Made by a program: the position numbers and the translations under genes
The notes under the pieces: model-generated
What the model was told of the DNA's origin: nothing
What the model saw: only the letters and a program-made list of their open reading frames with translations
The model's database searches: none
NCBI RefSeq assembly: GCF_900102375.1
Contig: NZ_FNBO01000003.1
Coordinates: 186,001 to 250,000 of the forward strand
From: Halorubrum xinjiangense
GTDB taxonomy: Archaea; Halobacteriota; Halobacteria; Halobacteriales; Haloferacaceae
Length of the DNA stretch: 64,000 nucleotides
Reading direction: 5' to 3'
Part shown: piece after piece, positions 17,866 through 25,690 of the stretch
Numbering within the stretch: position 1 is the first letter of the stretch
Layout: each line of letters opens with the position of its first letter

Positions 17866-17934
17866 CTACGACACCCCCGCGGCGTCGCGGGGCCTCCGGA
17901 CGCCGGGCGGCGCGGTGTCTCGGTCGCATGGCAT
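17866..17934 (-). CDS. Possible 22-residue leader peptide upstream of hyuA
   Basis: A 22-codon ORF (MPCDRDTAPPGVRRPRDAAGVS) starts with ATG at 17934 and ends in a TAG that abuts the hyuA ATG with no spacer. The ATG lies about 27 bp downstream of a TATA-like cttaag, so the transcript is predicted to begin at this codon. It could be a true leaderless small ORF that feeds ribosomes to hyuA by reinitiation, or chance. Coding potential cannot be judged from so few codons. Confidence 0.3.
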   Translation of the reverse strand: MPCDRDTAPPGVRRPRDAAGVS

Positions 17935-17958
17935 AGGCCCCCATCGTTACCGGACGGA

Positions 17959-17964
17959 CTTAAG
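17959..17964 (-). promoter_or_regulatory. TATA-like box of the hyuAB operon
   Basis: The palindromic cttaag on the minus strand is centred about 27 bp upstream of the ATG at 17934 and about 97 bp upstream of the hyuA ATG. Being palindromic, it could also serve the divergent plus-strand gene. The remaining 17966-18104 holds no recognised feature. Confidence 0.4.
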
Positions 17965-18104
17965 ACCGCCCAGTTCCGCGGTGCGGCCTCCCACGGCGCC
18001 CGGCGATCGGCAGTCGCCAGTCCGGCGCTGGGATCCCGCGACGCGACGAGCGTACGAACATCTTCGGGGACAGTCGGAGGCCGGTGGCGAACCGCGATCC
18101 GACC

Positions 18105-19538
18105 ATGGGAGCAGTTCCGGGCGGTCTCGACACGGCGCAAGGGCCGCCGATGACGGTCCCGCTTCGCCACTTTCTCGTCGGGCTGGCGCTCCTCGGCGGC
18201 GCCCTGCTCGTCGGGATCGGGCTGATCGTCGACGCGGTGCCGGGGCTCGGCGGCCTCGTCCACGTCCACCTGTTCCTGGTCGGATGGGTGTGCGTGACGA
18301 TCATGGGCGCGATGACGCAGTTCGTCCCGGTGTGGTCGGGGACGACGCTTCACTCGCGGGGGCTCGCGAGCGCACAGCTCGCGCTGGTCGGCGGCGGATT
18401 GATCGGGTTCGCGGCCGCGCTCGCGCTGGGTCGACTCCCCTGGCTCGCTGGGTTCGGCGCCGTCATGCTCGTCGGCTTCTGGACGTTCGTCTACAACGTC
18501 GGACGGACGCTCGCCACGGTCGACGGGTTCGACGTGACCGAGCGCCACTTCGCCGTCGCGCTGGGCTTTTTCGTCCTCCTGACCGGACTCGGCGTCCTGC
18601 TCGCGGTCGACCTCGGGTCCGGGTTCCTCGCTGGGCTCGGCATCTCGCACGCCGGGGTCCGCGGCGCCCACGTCACCCTCGCCGTCTTCGGCGCGGTGCT
18701 GACGACGATATACGGCGCGTTGTACCAGCTCGGCACGATGTTCACGCAGACGGAGCTCCACGGGGTCGACCACCGGCTCCGCGCGGTCGAGGAGGTCGGT
18801 CACCCGGTCGGCGTCGTCGCGCTCGCGGCCGGGCGACTCGTCGGGGCGACCCCGCTCGCCCGCGTCGGCGCCGTCCTGGTCCTGCTCGCCGCGCTGGGGT
18901 TCGGGGTCGTCCTCGCCCGCCGACTCTCCGAGATGCGCGTCGAGCGCACGCCGATGCACACGCGGTACGCGGTCGTCGCGCTCGCGCTCGGCGCGTGGGT
19001 CGCGACCGCCGCGCCCGCATGGCTCCGATCGCCCGCGGCGCCCGAGCACGCGCTGGGCGGGGCCGGGAGCGCGCCGCTGCTGCTGCTCGGCGTGGTCGGG
19101 TTCGTAATCTTCGGGACGCTGTATCACATCGTTCCGTTCGTCGTCTGGGTCGAGCGGTACAGCGACCGCCTCGGCTTCGAGGCGGTCCCGATGATCGACG
19201 ACCTCTACGACGACCGCCTCGCGGCCGCCGACGGGGCGCTGCTGTTCGCCGGGACCGCGCTCCTCGTTACCGCCGACCTCCTCGCGGGCGCGTCGGGGAC
19301 GACGCTCGCCGGCGGAGCTCCCGGACCGGCGCTCGTCGGCGTGTCGCTGGTGACGCTCGGCGTCGCCGTCTTCGCGGCCAACGCGGTTTCGGTGATCCGC
19401 CGGCACAGCCCGGGCACGCTGGCCCGCGTCGCACTCGGGCGGTTCGCCCCGCGGCGAGCGGTTGGTGAGTACGCCGACCGTGCGGACGCGGACGACGGAG
19501 CGGACGCGGACGACAACTGCGGCGAAGCCAGTCCTTAA
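18105..19538 (+). CDS. Polytopic membrane protein, haem-copper oxidase subunit I-like
   Basis: Protein of about 477 residues with roughly 12 membrane helices. Histidines lie inside helices in patterns like those of the cbb3/NnrS-related oxidase subunit I fold: LVHVHLFLVGWVC, GAHVTLAVFGAVL and LYHIVPFVVWVERY. The overall helix number and these spaced His residues suggest haem or metal binding, but a full set of oxidase ligands is not evident, so catalysis is doubtful. Starts at GTG 18084, ATG 18105 and ATG 18150 are all possible; 18105 is a compromise. The C-terminus is acidic. No oxidase subunit II is adjacent. Confidence 0.7.
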   Translation: MGAVPGGLDTAQGPPMTVPLRHFLVGLALLGGALLVGIGLIVDAVPGLGGLVHVHLFLVGWVCVTIMGAMTQFVPVWSGTTLHSRGLASAQLALVGGGLIGFAAALALGRLPWLAGFGAVMLVGFWTFVYNVGRTLATVDGFDVTERHFAVALGFFVLLTGLGVLLAVDLGSGFLAGLGISHAGVRGAHVTLAVFGAVLTTIYGALYQLGTMFTQTELHGVDHRLRAVEEVGHPVGVVALAAGRLVGATPLARVGAVLVLLAALGFGVVLARRLSEMRVERTPMHTRYAVVALALGAWVATAAPAWLRSPAAPEHALGGAGSAPLLLLGVVGFVIFGTLYHIVPFVVWVERYSDRLGFEAVPMIDDLYDDRLAAADGALLFAGTALLVTADLLAGASGTTLAGGAPGPALVGVSLVTLGVAVFAANAVSVIRRHSPGTLARVALGRFAPRRAVGEYADRADADDGADADDNCGEASP

Positions 19539-19539
19539 G
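19533..19539 (+). promoter_or_regulatory. TATA-like box of mgsA
   Basis: ccttaag is centred 27 bp before the ATG at 19563, consistent with a leaderless transcript. It overlaps the 3' end of the preceding gene. Confidence 0.5.
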
Positions 19540-19562
19540 CGACGCCGCGATGAGCCGATAGT

Positions 19563-19943
19563 ATGCGCATCGCGCTCATCGCTCACGACGAGCTGAAAGA
19601 CGAGATGGTCGCGTTCGTCGAGACGCACACCGAGGTCCTCGACGAGTGCGATCTGGTGACCACCGGGACGACGGGCAAACGCATCGCGGAGGCTACGGGC
19701 CTTTCCGTGGACCGACAGTCGTCGGGGCCCTACGGCGGCGACCTCCAGATCGGCGCGATGATCGCGGACGACCTGGTCGACGGCGTCGTCTTCCTCCGCG
19801 ACCCGCTGACCGCGCAGGCGCACGAGCCGGACATCTCGGCGCTGCTGCGGGTCTGCGACGTGAAGGACGTGCCGCTGGCGACGAACGTGGCGTCCGCGGA
19901 GCTGCTCGTCGAGGGGCTGCTCGGCGCCGATTCTCTCGACTGA
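19563..19943 (+). CDS. mgsA: Methylglyoxal synthase
   Basis: 126-residue MgsA, which converts dihydroxyacetone phosphate to methylglyoxal and phosphate in a bypass of lower glycolysis. Family motifs are [14 protein letters not shown] at the N-terminus, the phosphate-binding [23 protein letters not shown] and the [23 protein letters not shown] segment with the catalytic acidic residues. The length is normal. It is transcribed alone from its own TATA box; the preceding gene is unrelated. Confidence 0.94.
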   Translation: MRIALIAHDELKDEMVAFVETHTEVLDECDLVTTGTTGKRIAEATGLSVDRQSSGPYGGDLQIGAMIADDLVDGVVFLRDPLTAQAHEPDISALLRVCDVKDVPLATNVASAELLVEGLLGADSLD

Positions 19944-19960
19944 TACCGCCGACCGCGGTC

Positions 19961-19968
19961 ATTTAAAC
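19961..19968 (+). promoter_or_regulatory. TATA-like box for the secreted protein gene at 19990
   Basis: atttaaac is centred about 26 bp upstream of the ATG at 19990. A leaderless transcript is expected. Confidence 0.5.
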
Positions 19969-19989
19969 GGCCGAACGAAGAGACGCCTG

Positions 19990-20538
19990 ATGACGCGCCC
20001 GCAACGGACCCGCGCCCTCGCGCTCTCGCTGCTGCTCCTCGCCGCGAGCCTCGGCGCCGGCGCGCTCGCGGGCCAGGCCGCGGCGTGGGGCGGGACGGCC
20101 ACGCAGTCGGCGGCCGAAGGTCCCGTCGTCGGTCCCGCGACCACCGGGCCCGGCCTCGGTTCGAACGGGAGCGACGTCGCGCCGATAACCCGGTGTTTCA
20201 CCGGAAGCGGGTACCCCATCTCGATCGGGGACGGCGAGGGGGGCGCGACGATGGAGGCGGTGGTCCACCTCTCGGTGCTGACCGACCCGGACGCGGGCAA
20301 CGAGTTCGGCCTCGAGACCGCCGGTCGGCTCGACGGGGAGTCGATCGTGACGCTCGCCGCGGGCGTCAGGCTGACCGCCCGGCAGGCGGTCGCCGACGGG
20401 ATCGACCCGTTCGCGGCGTTCGACGTGTTGTACACCTACGAGCTACGGCTCCCGATGTTCGCCGGCTCGGTCAGCGACGCCGACTACGAGGACGACGGGT
20501 CGCCGATCGATTCGGGCGCCGGCGCGGTCGCCTGTTGA
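19990..20538 (+). CDS. Secreted protein of unknown function
   Basis: 182-residue protein with an N-terminal Sec-type signal peptide (basic MTRPQRTR, then the hydrophobic ALALSLLLLAASLGAGALA and an AxA-like site). The mature part has a conserved-looking element TRCFTGSGYPISIGDGEGG and a single late cysteine at the very C-terminus (GAVAC), leaving a possible disulphide with the CFTG cysteine. No catalytic motif is seen and I do not recognise the family. It is convergent with the next gene, whose stop is 10 bp away. Confidence 0.65.
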   Translation: MTRPQRTRALALSLLLLAASLGAGALAGQAAAWGGTATQSAAEGPVVGPATTGPGLGSNGSDVAPITRCFTGSGYPISIGDGEGGATMEAVVHLSVLTDPDAGNEFGLETAGRLDGESIVTLAAGVRLTARQAVADGIDPFAAFDVLYTYELRLPMFAGSVSDADYEDDGSPIDSGAGAVAC

Positions 20539-20547
20539 TCGGCTACT

Positions 20548-21087
20548 TCAAGCTCTCCGCACCCCGTCGTCGCCAGTGTCCGGCGGCCGAACGCCGCGCA
20601 CTAGCGACAACACCTCCTGCCGAGTCGCCTCGAAGCCGTCGACGGTCGGGTAGGCGCCGCCGGCGAGCAGGTACTCGCCGGCCGTCCACACCGCGAGCAG
20701 CGCCTCTACCGGAACCCGCTCGCCGTCGACCGCGCAGCGGCCGTGGAACACGGTGAGCGTCACGCGCGACGCGTCCGGGTCGTCGACGGCGAGAGGGCGG
20801 TCGTCGCGGCGCACGAGGTCGGAGATGTCGCGTTCGGCGAGGCGGTCGCGGAACCCCTCTCGGGCCCGCGACTCGACGAGCCGGGTCAGGGCGGGGTTCG
20901 GTCCGGTGTCCGGGGAGACGCGGAGTCGGCTCGCAAAGAAGAACGGCCGCGGCGGCGGCGTCTCGCGCTCGTAGCGGGCCGTTCCTGCCGTGACCGAGAC
21001 CGGGCCGGCATCGAACGGGCGCTCCGTCGTCTCGGCGACGAGCGTCCAGCCGTCGAGGCGGTCGCGGGGGACGGCGGGCGGCTCCAT
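20548..21087 (-). CDS. Uncharacterised haloarchaeal protein
   Basis: 179-residue soluble protein. The start ATG at 21087 (MEPPAVPRDRLDGWTLV) is preferred because the sequence upstream in this frame is Arg-rich and overlaps the tfs gene. Features are an alternating beta pattern in the first half (TLVAETTERPFDAGPVSVTAGTARYE as successive strands), a basic helical middle and a C-terminal helix. No family is recognised. It lies just downstream of tfs on the same strand, which may imply cotranscription. Confidence 0.6.
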   Translation of the reverse strand: MEPPAVPRDRLDGWTLVAETTERPFDAGPVSVTAGTARYERETPPPRPFFFASRLRVSPDTGPNPALTRLVESRAREGFRDRLAERDISDLVRRDDRPLAVDDPDASRVTLTVFHGRCAVDGERVPVEALLAVWTAGEYLLAGGAYPTVDGFEATRQEVLSLVRGVRPPDTGDDGVRRA

Positions 21088-21185
21088 GGGCCCGGATCTC
21101 TCCGGACGGGAATAAAACGGCGGGCCGCGGGGAGAGCGGAGTCGGACGAACGGCAGGAGCGGAGTCGGAGCCGATGAGACGGCGG

Positions 21186-21506
21186 TCAGTGGTCGTCTTC
21201 GCGCCACTTGTGTTCGCACTCGGTACAGACGAAAAAGCGGGTCTCGGACTCGTCGGCGGAGCGGATCTGTTGCATGTACCAGTACGCCCGGTCGTTGTCG
21301 CACTCGGGGCACTGCGCGGTCGTCGTCGGGAGCCCCTTGTCCTCGGCGTCGCTCACGTCGACGATTTCGGACTCGACCTGTGACTCGGTCGTCCACTCGT
21401 CGTCGCCGTCGTCACGGCCGATCTCGTAACCGCAAGAGTCGCACACCCAGTGGTCTTCGCCCTCGCCGGATTTCATCATGGATCCGCACTCGTCGCAGAA
21501 CTTCAT
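21186..21506 (-). CDS. tfs: Transcription factor S (TFS)
   Basis: 106-residue TFS, the archaeal TFIIS-like factor that stimulates RNA cleavage by backtracked RNA polymerase. It has two zinc ribbons: Cys4/7/22/25 at the N-terminus and Cys66/69/94/97 at the C-terminus. The catalytic acidic pair Asp85-Glu86 lies in RSADES, as required for the cleavage activity. The TATA-like box 27 bp upstream implies a leaderless mRNA. Confidence 0.95.
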   Translation of the reverse strand: MKFCDECGSMMKSGEGEDHWVCDSCGYEIGRDDGDDEWTTESQVESEIVDVSDAEDKGLPTTTAQCPECDNDRAYWYMQQIRSADESETRFFVCTECEHKWREDDH

Positions 21507-21528
21507 GCCCGAACCTACCGCGGATCGT

Positions 21529-21536
21529 ATTTAAAC
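21529..21536 (-). promoter_or_regulatory. TATA-like box of tfs
   Basis: The minus-strand gtttaaat is centred about 27 bp upstream of the ATG at 21506. Confidence 0.55.
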
Positions 21537-21588
21537 GGCGGGATCGCGGGCGAGGGCCGGGCGCGCGCTGGGGGCCCTGACGCCCCCG

Positions 21589-22407
21589 TCAGTCCGCGTC
21601 GACGTGGTCGGCGAGCGCGAACCGAACGCGCTCCTCCTCGGGTCCCTTCGTCTCCCGGCCGGTGACGACGACCTCGCCGACGTCCGCGGTGTTCGCGACG
21701 TGGGTCCCGGCGCAGGCGGTGCGGTCGTACGGCTCGCCCTCGGCGTCCGCGCGCGCGATCTCGACGATCCGGAGCTCCTCGATCGAGTCCGGGAGGAGGT
21801 CGATCCGCGTCCGGTCGGTGTCCAGCGTCGCCTCCGCGGTCTCGCGGTCCATCGTGTAGCTCGACACCGGTCGCCCGTCGGCGACGAGCGCGTTGAGCCG
21901 CGACTCGATCCGGTCGAGGTCGTCGTCGGAGAACCGGTCGTACTCGGCGTCGAGGCGCGCGCGGTCGCGATACAGCTGGTTGCCGGTCGTCCGCGCGTCG
22001 AACTCGTCGAGCAGCAGCGCCGACAGCAGGTGCTGTGCGGTGTGGTACCGCGAGTGCGCCGCGCGGCGGTCGGCGTCGACCTCGCAGGCGACCTCGGTCC
22101 CCGGCTCCGGGAGCGAAGGCGACCCGGCATCGTCGGCTGCCCCGTCGTCGACCGCCTCGTCCGCCCCGGCGATCGGTTCGACCTCGTGGTGGACCGTGTC
22201 CGCCATCTCGACGTCGACGACGCGCCAGCGGGCGGTTCCGTCGCCGTCGACGACCCGGATCGTTCCGGTGTCGTGCGGCTGCCCGCCGCCGGTCGGGTAG
22301 AAGTGGGTCCGGTCGAGGACGAGCCGGTCCGGGTCCGAGAGGACGCGCTCGACGGTCGCCTCGAACGTCGTCACCGTGTCGTCCGCGAGGTAGAGTCGCT
22401 CGGTCAC
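21589..22407 (-). CDS. alaX: Alanyl-tRNA editing protein AlaX
   Basis: 272-residue stand-alone editing domain that hydrolyses mischarged Ser-tRNA(Ala) or Gly-tRNA(Ala). The zinc-binding residues are visible as HTAQH (His122, His126) and CAGTH (Cys232, His236). The N-terminal barrel motif FYPTGGGQPHDTG is present, making it an AlaX of the longer type without the C-terminal oligomerisation domain. A halophile-specific acidic insertion lies at about residues 80-100. The start is GTG at 22407, with a TATA-like gatatat centred 27-28 bp upstream. Confidence 0.93.
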   Translation of the reverse strand: MTERLYLADDTVTTFEATVERVLSDPDRLVLDRTHFYPTGGGQPHDTGTIRVVDGDGTARWRVVDVEMADTVHHEVEPIAGADEAVDDGAADDAGSPSLPEPGTEVACEVDADRRAAHSRYHTAQHLLSALLLDEFDARTTGNQLYRDRARLDAEYDRFSDDDLDRIESRLNALVADGRPVSSYTMDRETAEATLDTDRTRIDLLPDSIEELRIVEIARADAEGEPYDRTACAGTHVANTADVGEVVVTGRETKGPEEERVRFALADHVDAD

Positions 22408-22431
22408 GGGCGGGAGGAAGGGCGCCGTCGA

Positions 22432-22438
22432 GATATAT
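22432..22438 (-). promoter_or_regulatory. TATA-like box of alaX
   Basis: gatatat-type element (near-palindromic) centred 27-28 bp upstream of the alaX GTG at 22407. Confidence 0.5.
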
Positions 22439-22528
22439 CCCCGGTCCTCGGAAGTTCCCGTCGAGCCGGTTCCGCGGGAGCGTACTCACTCTGTCGGCCG
22501 CTATCGCGACTGATACGCGGGTGTCCAC

Positions 22529-22536
22529 GTTTATCA
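22529..22536 (+). promoter_or_regulatory. TATA-like box of the large pilin-like gene
   Basis: gtttatca is centred about 27 bp upstream of the ATG at 22560, again predicting a leaderless transcript. Confidence 0.5.
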
Positions 22537-22559
22537 GCGCCCCCGTCCTACCGGCCCGT

Positions 22560-24392
22560 ATGAACGGGGGTGAGCGCGGAGCCGCGGCCGAGCGCGCGCA
22601 GAGCGAGGTGCTCGGCACGGTGCTCCTGTTGGGGCTGACGGTCGCGGTCGTCGGCACCACCGTCGCGCTCGGCGCGACCGCGCTCGACGACTCCCAGCGG
22701 ACCGCCGACCTCCAGCGCGTCGAGGGGGCGATGACGCAGGTCGACTCCAAGGCGAGCCTCGTCGCGCACGGCGGGTCCTCCGCCCAGCGGGTCCGGATGG
22801 ACGTCGGTCGGGGCGCGGACTTCCGCGTCGACGAGGACGCCGGCTGGCTGCGGATCGAGGTGAGCGGGGGCGACAACGGGACGGTCACGAACCAGACCTC
22901 GCTCGGCGCGATCGTCTACGAGCGCGGCGGCGAGACCGTCGCCTACCAGGGCGGCGGCGTCTGGCGATCGAGCGGCGGGCGCTCCCGGATGGTATCGCCG
23001 CCGGAGTTCCACTACCGCGGGACCGACGGGCCGGAGACGCTCACGCTCCCGCTGGTGTCGATCGAGAACGGGTCGGGCCCGTTGGGCGACACCGTTCGGA
23101 TCGGCGAGAGCCCGGGCGACGCCGAGTCGGTGTTCCCGAACGACGACTACGGCAACCCGCTCTCCGACAGCAACGTGACGGTCGAGATCACGGTTCAAAG
23201 CGAGTACGCGGACGCCTGGGGACGGTTCTTCGAGTCGCGAACGAGCGCGTCGGTGACCGAGCTCGACGACGACCGCGTGCGGATCCGGCTCCGGACCGCG
23301 ACCGAACACCCGACGCTCGGCGCCAGCGTCTCGGCGACGGGGCGCTCCGAGCTCCAGATGGGCGACGTCGACTGGCTGTACGCCGACAGCTACAACTCAA
23401 CGAACGGCACCTACGACTCGCAGACCCCCGGCGACCGCGCGAGCATCCAGACCCGCGGCGACTTCGCGCTCACCAAAGGCGGCGGCGGGAACACGGAGAC
23501 CGTCAGGATCCGCGGGAACCTGACGGCCGAATCGTACAACATCCCGCCGGGGCAGTCGGACAAGCTCAACGTCAGCGGCGAGACTCGGACGGAGAGCGCG
23601 TTCGACGAGCTCGCGCCCGTCGCGGGCGGTATCAGGCAACGGATCGACGGCGTCCGAGAGCAGAATCTCGCGGACGGGAATTCGCGGAGCGCCATCGACC
23701 TGGCGGGCGACGAGTCGGAGACGATAACGGAGGACACGTACGTCAGCGGCGACGTCACCGTCGCCGACCGCGCGACGCTCAGCGTCGAAGGCGGCGCGAC
23801 GCTCCACGTCGCCGGCTCGGTGACGGTCGAGGGGGACGAGAACGCGACGCTCGACCTCGACACGGGGAGCGGGAACGTCACGGTGCTCGTCGACCAAGGC
23901 GTCGACCTCAGCGGCAACGCGACGACCAGGGCCTCCGGCGGCGGTCGCGCGGAGCTGTACGTCGACGACTCGATCGGCCTCCAGGACACGGCCTCGGTGA
24001 CGACGGCCGAGGACACGCGCCTCGACGTGTACAACACCGACGAGATCGACCTGACCGGACGCGTGAACATCGCGGCGGACGGCGACGTCGCGGGCAACCT
24101 CTGGCTGTACTCGAGCGGTGACGAGGTCGAGATAGAGGGCGGCGAGAGCGACGACAGCGACCGGGTTCGGTTCACCGGCGTCTTCTACGCGCCCCAGAGC
24201 GAGGTCGAACTGGAAGACCAGATGACGATCAGGGGGTCGTTCACCTTCCGGCAGTTCTCGTTCGACGACGGCGACATCGAAATCCACTACGACGAGGCGC
24301 TGCGCACGCGCCAGCCGTTCGACGGCGAGACGGTCCCCGTCGTGAGCTACCTCCACGTCTCCACGCACGGCGTCGTCGTCGAGTCCGGCTGA
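22560..24392 (+). CDS. Large pilin-like, beta-rich surface protein
   Basis: 610-residue protein with a prepilin-like N-terminus: ERA followed by QSEVLGTVLLLGLTVAVVG, which matches a class III signal peptide cut after Ala (site inferred). The mature part is long and polar. Its C-terminal half is a run of short beta repeats (DVTVADRATLSVEGGATLHVAGS, GNVTVLVDQGVDLSGN), like right-handed beta-solenoid or bactofilin-type sheets. Several N-x-S/T sites could be glycosylated. It stands convergent to the pilin operon that ends at 24429 and may be a minor pilin or adhesin for the same PilB/PilC machine. Confidence 0.75.
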   Translation: MNGGERGAAAERAQSEVLGTVLLLGLTVAVVGTTVALGATALDDSQRTADLQRVEGAMTQVDSKASLVAHGGSSAQRVRMDVGRGADFRVDEDAGWLRIEVSGGDNGTVTNQTSLGAIVYERGGETVAYQGGGVWRSSGGRSRMVSPPEFHYRGTDGPETLTLPLVSIENGSGPLGDTVRIGESPGDAESVFPNDDYGNPLSDSNVTVEITVQSEYADAWGRFFESRTSASVTELDDDRVRIRLRTATEHPTLGASVSATGRSELQMGDVDWLYADSYNSTNGTYDSQTPGDRASIQTRGDFALTKGGGGNTETVRIRGNLTAESYNIPPGQSDKLNVSGETRTESAFDELAPVAGGIRQRIDGVREQNLADGNSRSAIDLAGDESETITEDTYVSGDVTVADRATLSVEGGATLHVAGSVTVEGDENATLDLDTGSGNVTVLVDQGVDLSGNATTRASGGGRAELYVDDSIGLQDTASVTTAEDTRLDVYNTDEIDLTGRVNIAADGDVAGNLWLYSSGDEVEIEGGESDDSDRVRFTGVFYAPQSEVELEDQMTIRGSFTFRQFSFDDGDIEIHYDEALRTRQPFDGETVPVVSYLHVSTHGVVVESG

Positions 24393-24428
24393 GTCCCGCG
24401 GTCGACCCCCTTCGGAACCTGTCGAGCC

Positions 24429-25202
24429 TCAGTCCGAGAACTCGACGCGCGCGGCGGTCCGGTGGACGACGAACCGGTCGTAGCGGTCGGCAACGAACGT
24501 CACCGTGAGGTCCGCGGAGCCGTCCGTCGTCACGGCGATCTGGTCGTGTTCCGCCGCGAGATCGCGGTAGTACCGCTCCCAGACGGTCGCCTGCGTGGAG
24601 TTGATATCGAGCGTGACGTTCTCGGCGGCGGTCCGGTCGTCGGCCGCGACCCCCCGGTCCGTGCGCTCGCCGACGACGAGGACCGTGCGCTCGCCGCTCA
24701 CCGACTCCGCGGGACCGCCGAGCCCGTACAGCGAGTAGACGACCGTGTCGCCGACCAGCAGGTCGGGCTCTCTGATCATCACGCCGTTGTCGCCGTTCAT
24801 CCGGAACACCGCGCCGTTCTCGTAGACGATCCGGGTGTCGCCGGCGCCGCGGTAGGTGAGCGATCCCCCCTCGGTGACCCGCGTCCCGAAGCCAGTCCCG
24901 TTGAGCCGGAACTCGGAGTCTCCTTCGAGCGCCAGCTCGCCGCCGCCGAGTCGGAGCTCGGTCGCTCGGCTCGGCACGCCGTCTCGGCTGAGGTCGTTGA
25001 GGTTGTCGTGGAGGACGTCGAACGCGCGCTCGACGTTGTTGTCGCGCTCGGCGAGCTGGGCGTCCTCTAACCCCCCGAGCCCGACGGTGAACGTGACGGC
25101 GATGGTCGTCGTGATCAGCGCGAACACCAGCACGAAGCCAACGGTCTCGCTGACGCCGCGGTCGGCCGTCCGGAAGGTCAACGCGCGGTCGGAGCCCGTC
25201 AT
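24429..25202 (-). CDS. Pilin-like protein (last gene of the pil operon)
   Basis: 257-residue protein. The N-terminus has DRG followed by VSETVGFVLVFALITTTIAVTF, a class III signal peptide with the processing Gly and a hydrophobic assembly helix. The remainder is a beta-rich globular head. The ATG at 25202 overlaps the previous stop by 4 bp (ATGA). The arrangement GVSETVGFVLVFALI resembles haloarchaeal DUF7289-type proteins, a label I recall but cannot verify here. Confidence 0.72.
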   Translation of the reverse strand: MTGSDRALTFRTADRGVSETVGFVLVFALITTTIAVTFTVGLGGLEDAQLAERDNNVERAFDVLHDNLNDLSRDGVPSRATELRLGGGELALEGDSEFRLNGTGFGTRVTEGGSLTYRGAGDTRIVYENGAVFRMNGDNGVMIREPDLLVGDTVVYSLYGLGGPAESVSGERTVLVVGERTDRGVAADDRTAAENVTLDINSTQATVWERYYRDLAAEHDQIAVTTDGSADLTVTFVADRYDRFVVHRTAARVEFSD

Positions 25203-25690
25203 CGCTCGCTCACCACCACTGCGCCGTTGCCGTCGTCACCGCCGTCCGAGTCCCATCGAATTTCGAGGCTCCCGCCGTCGACGGTCGCGTTCTCGACTGC
25301 GACGTCCTCGCTCGTGCGGAACGGGACCTCCACGGTCGCGTCGGTCCGGTCGCTTTCGAGCGCGATAGTCCCCGTCGCGTCGCCCGCTCGTACCCGTATC
25401 CGGTAGCCGGTCCCCGAGACCCGGTCCGGGAGTGTCAGCGACCGTTCGACGGTGAGGTCCTCCCGCGACGCCGTGTTCGCGGCGAGCCTATCGACGGTGC
25501 CGAGGTCGGCCGCTATCCGCTCGCCGACGACAGTAAGCTCCCCCTGCGCCGCGCGCTCGCGCTCCGACTCGACGAACGACCCGCCAGCTACGAACAGGCC
25601 GGAGAGCAGCAGGGTCGAGACGGCGAGCGTCATGACGTAGCCGACGGTGACCGACACGGCGCGGTCCGACCCGCCCGAGCGGTCACGCAT
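25199..25690 (-). CDS. Pilin-like protein
   Basis: Protein of about 163 residues with a class III-type start: SDRA then VSVTVGYVMTLAVSTLLLSGLFV. The ATG at 25690 is preferred over a GTG three codons upstream. Either start overlaps the preceding gene (8 bp for the ATG), and the next gene overlaps its stop by 4 bp. The head domain is short and beta-rich, ending EIRWDSDGGDDGNGAVVVSER. It probably belongs to the minor-pilin set assembled by the PilB/PilC system at 27814-33825. Confidence 0.7.
   Translation of the reverse strand: MRDRSGGSDRAVSVTVGYVMTLAVSTLLLSGLFVAGGSFVESERERAAQGELTVVGERIAADLGTVDRLAANTASREDLTVERSLTLPDRVSGTGYRIRVRAGDATGTIALESDRTDATVEVPFRTSEDVAVENATVDGGSLEIRWDSDGGDDGNGAVVVSER

Noticed and set aside
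17866-17868. The TAG before hyuA as a read-through or pyrrolysine codon
   Set aside because: No pyrrolysine genes are seen, the family starts near the ATG at 17865, and the sequence upstream of TAG shows no HyuA similarity.
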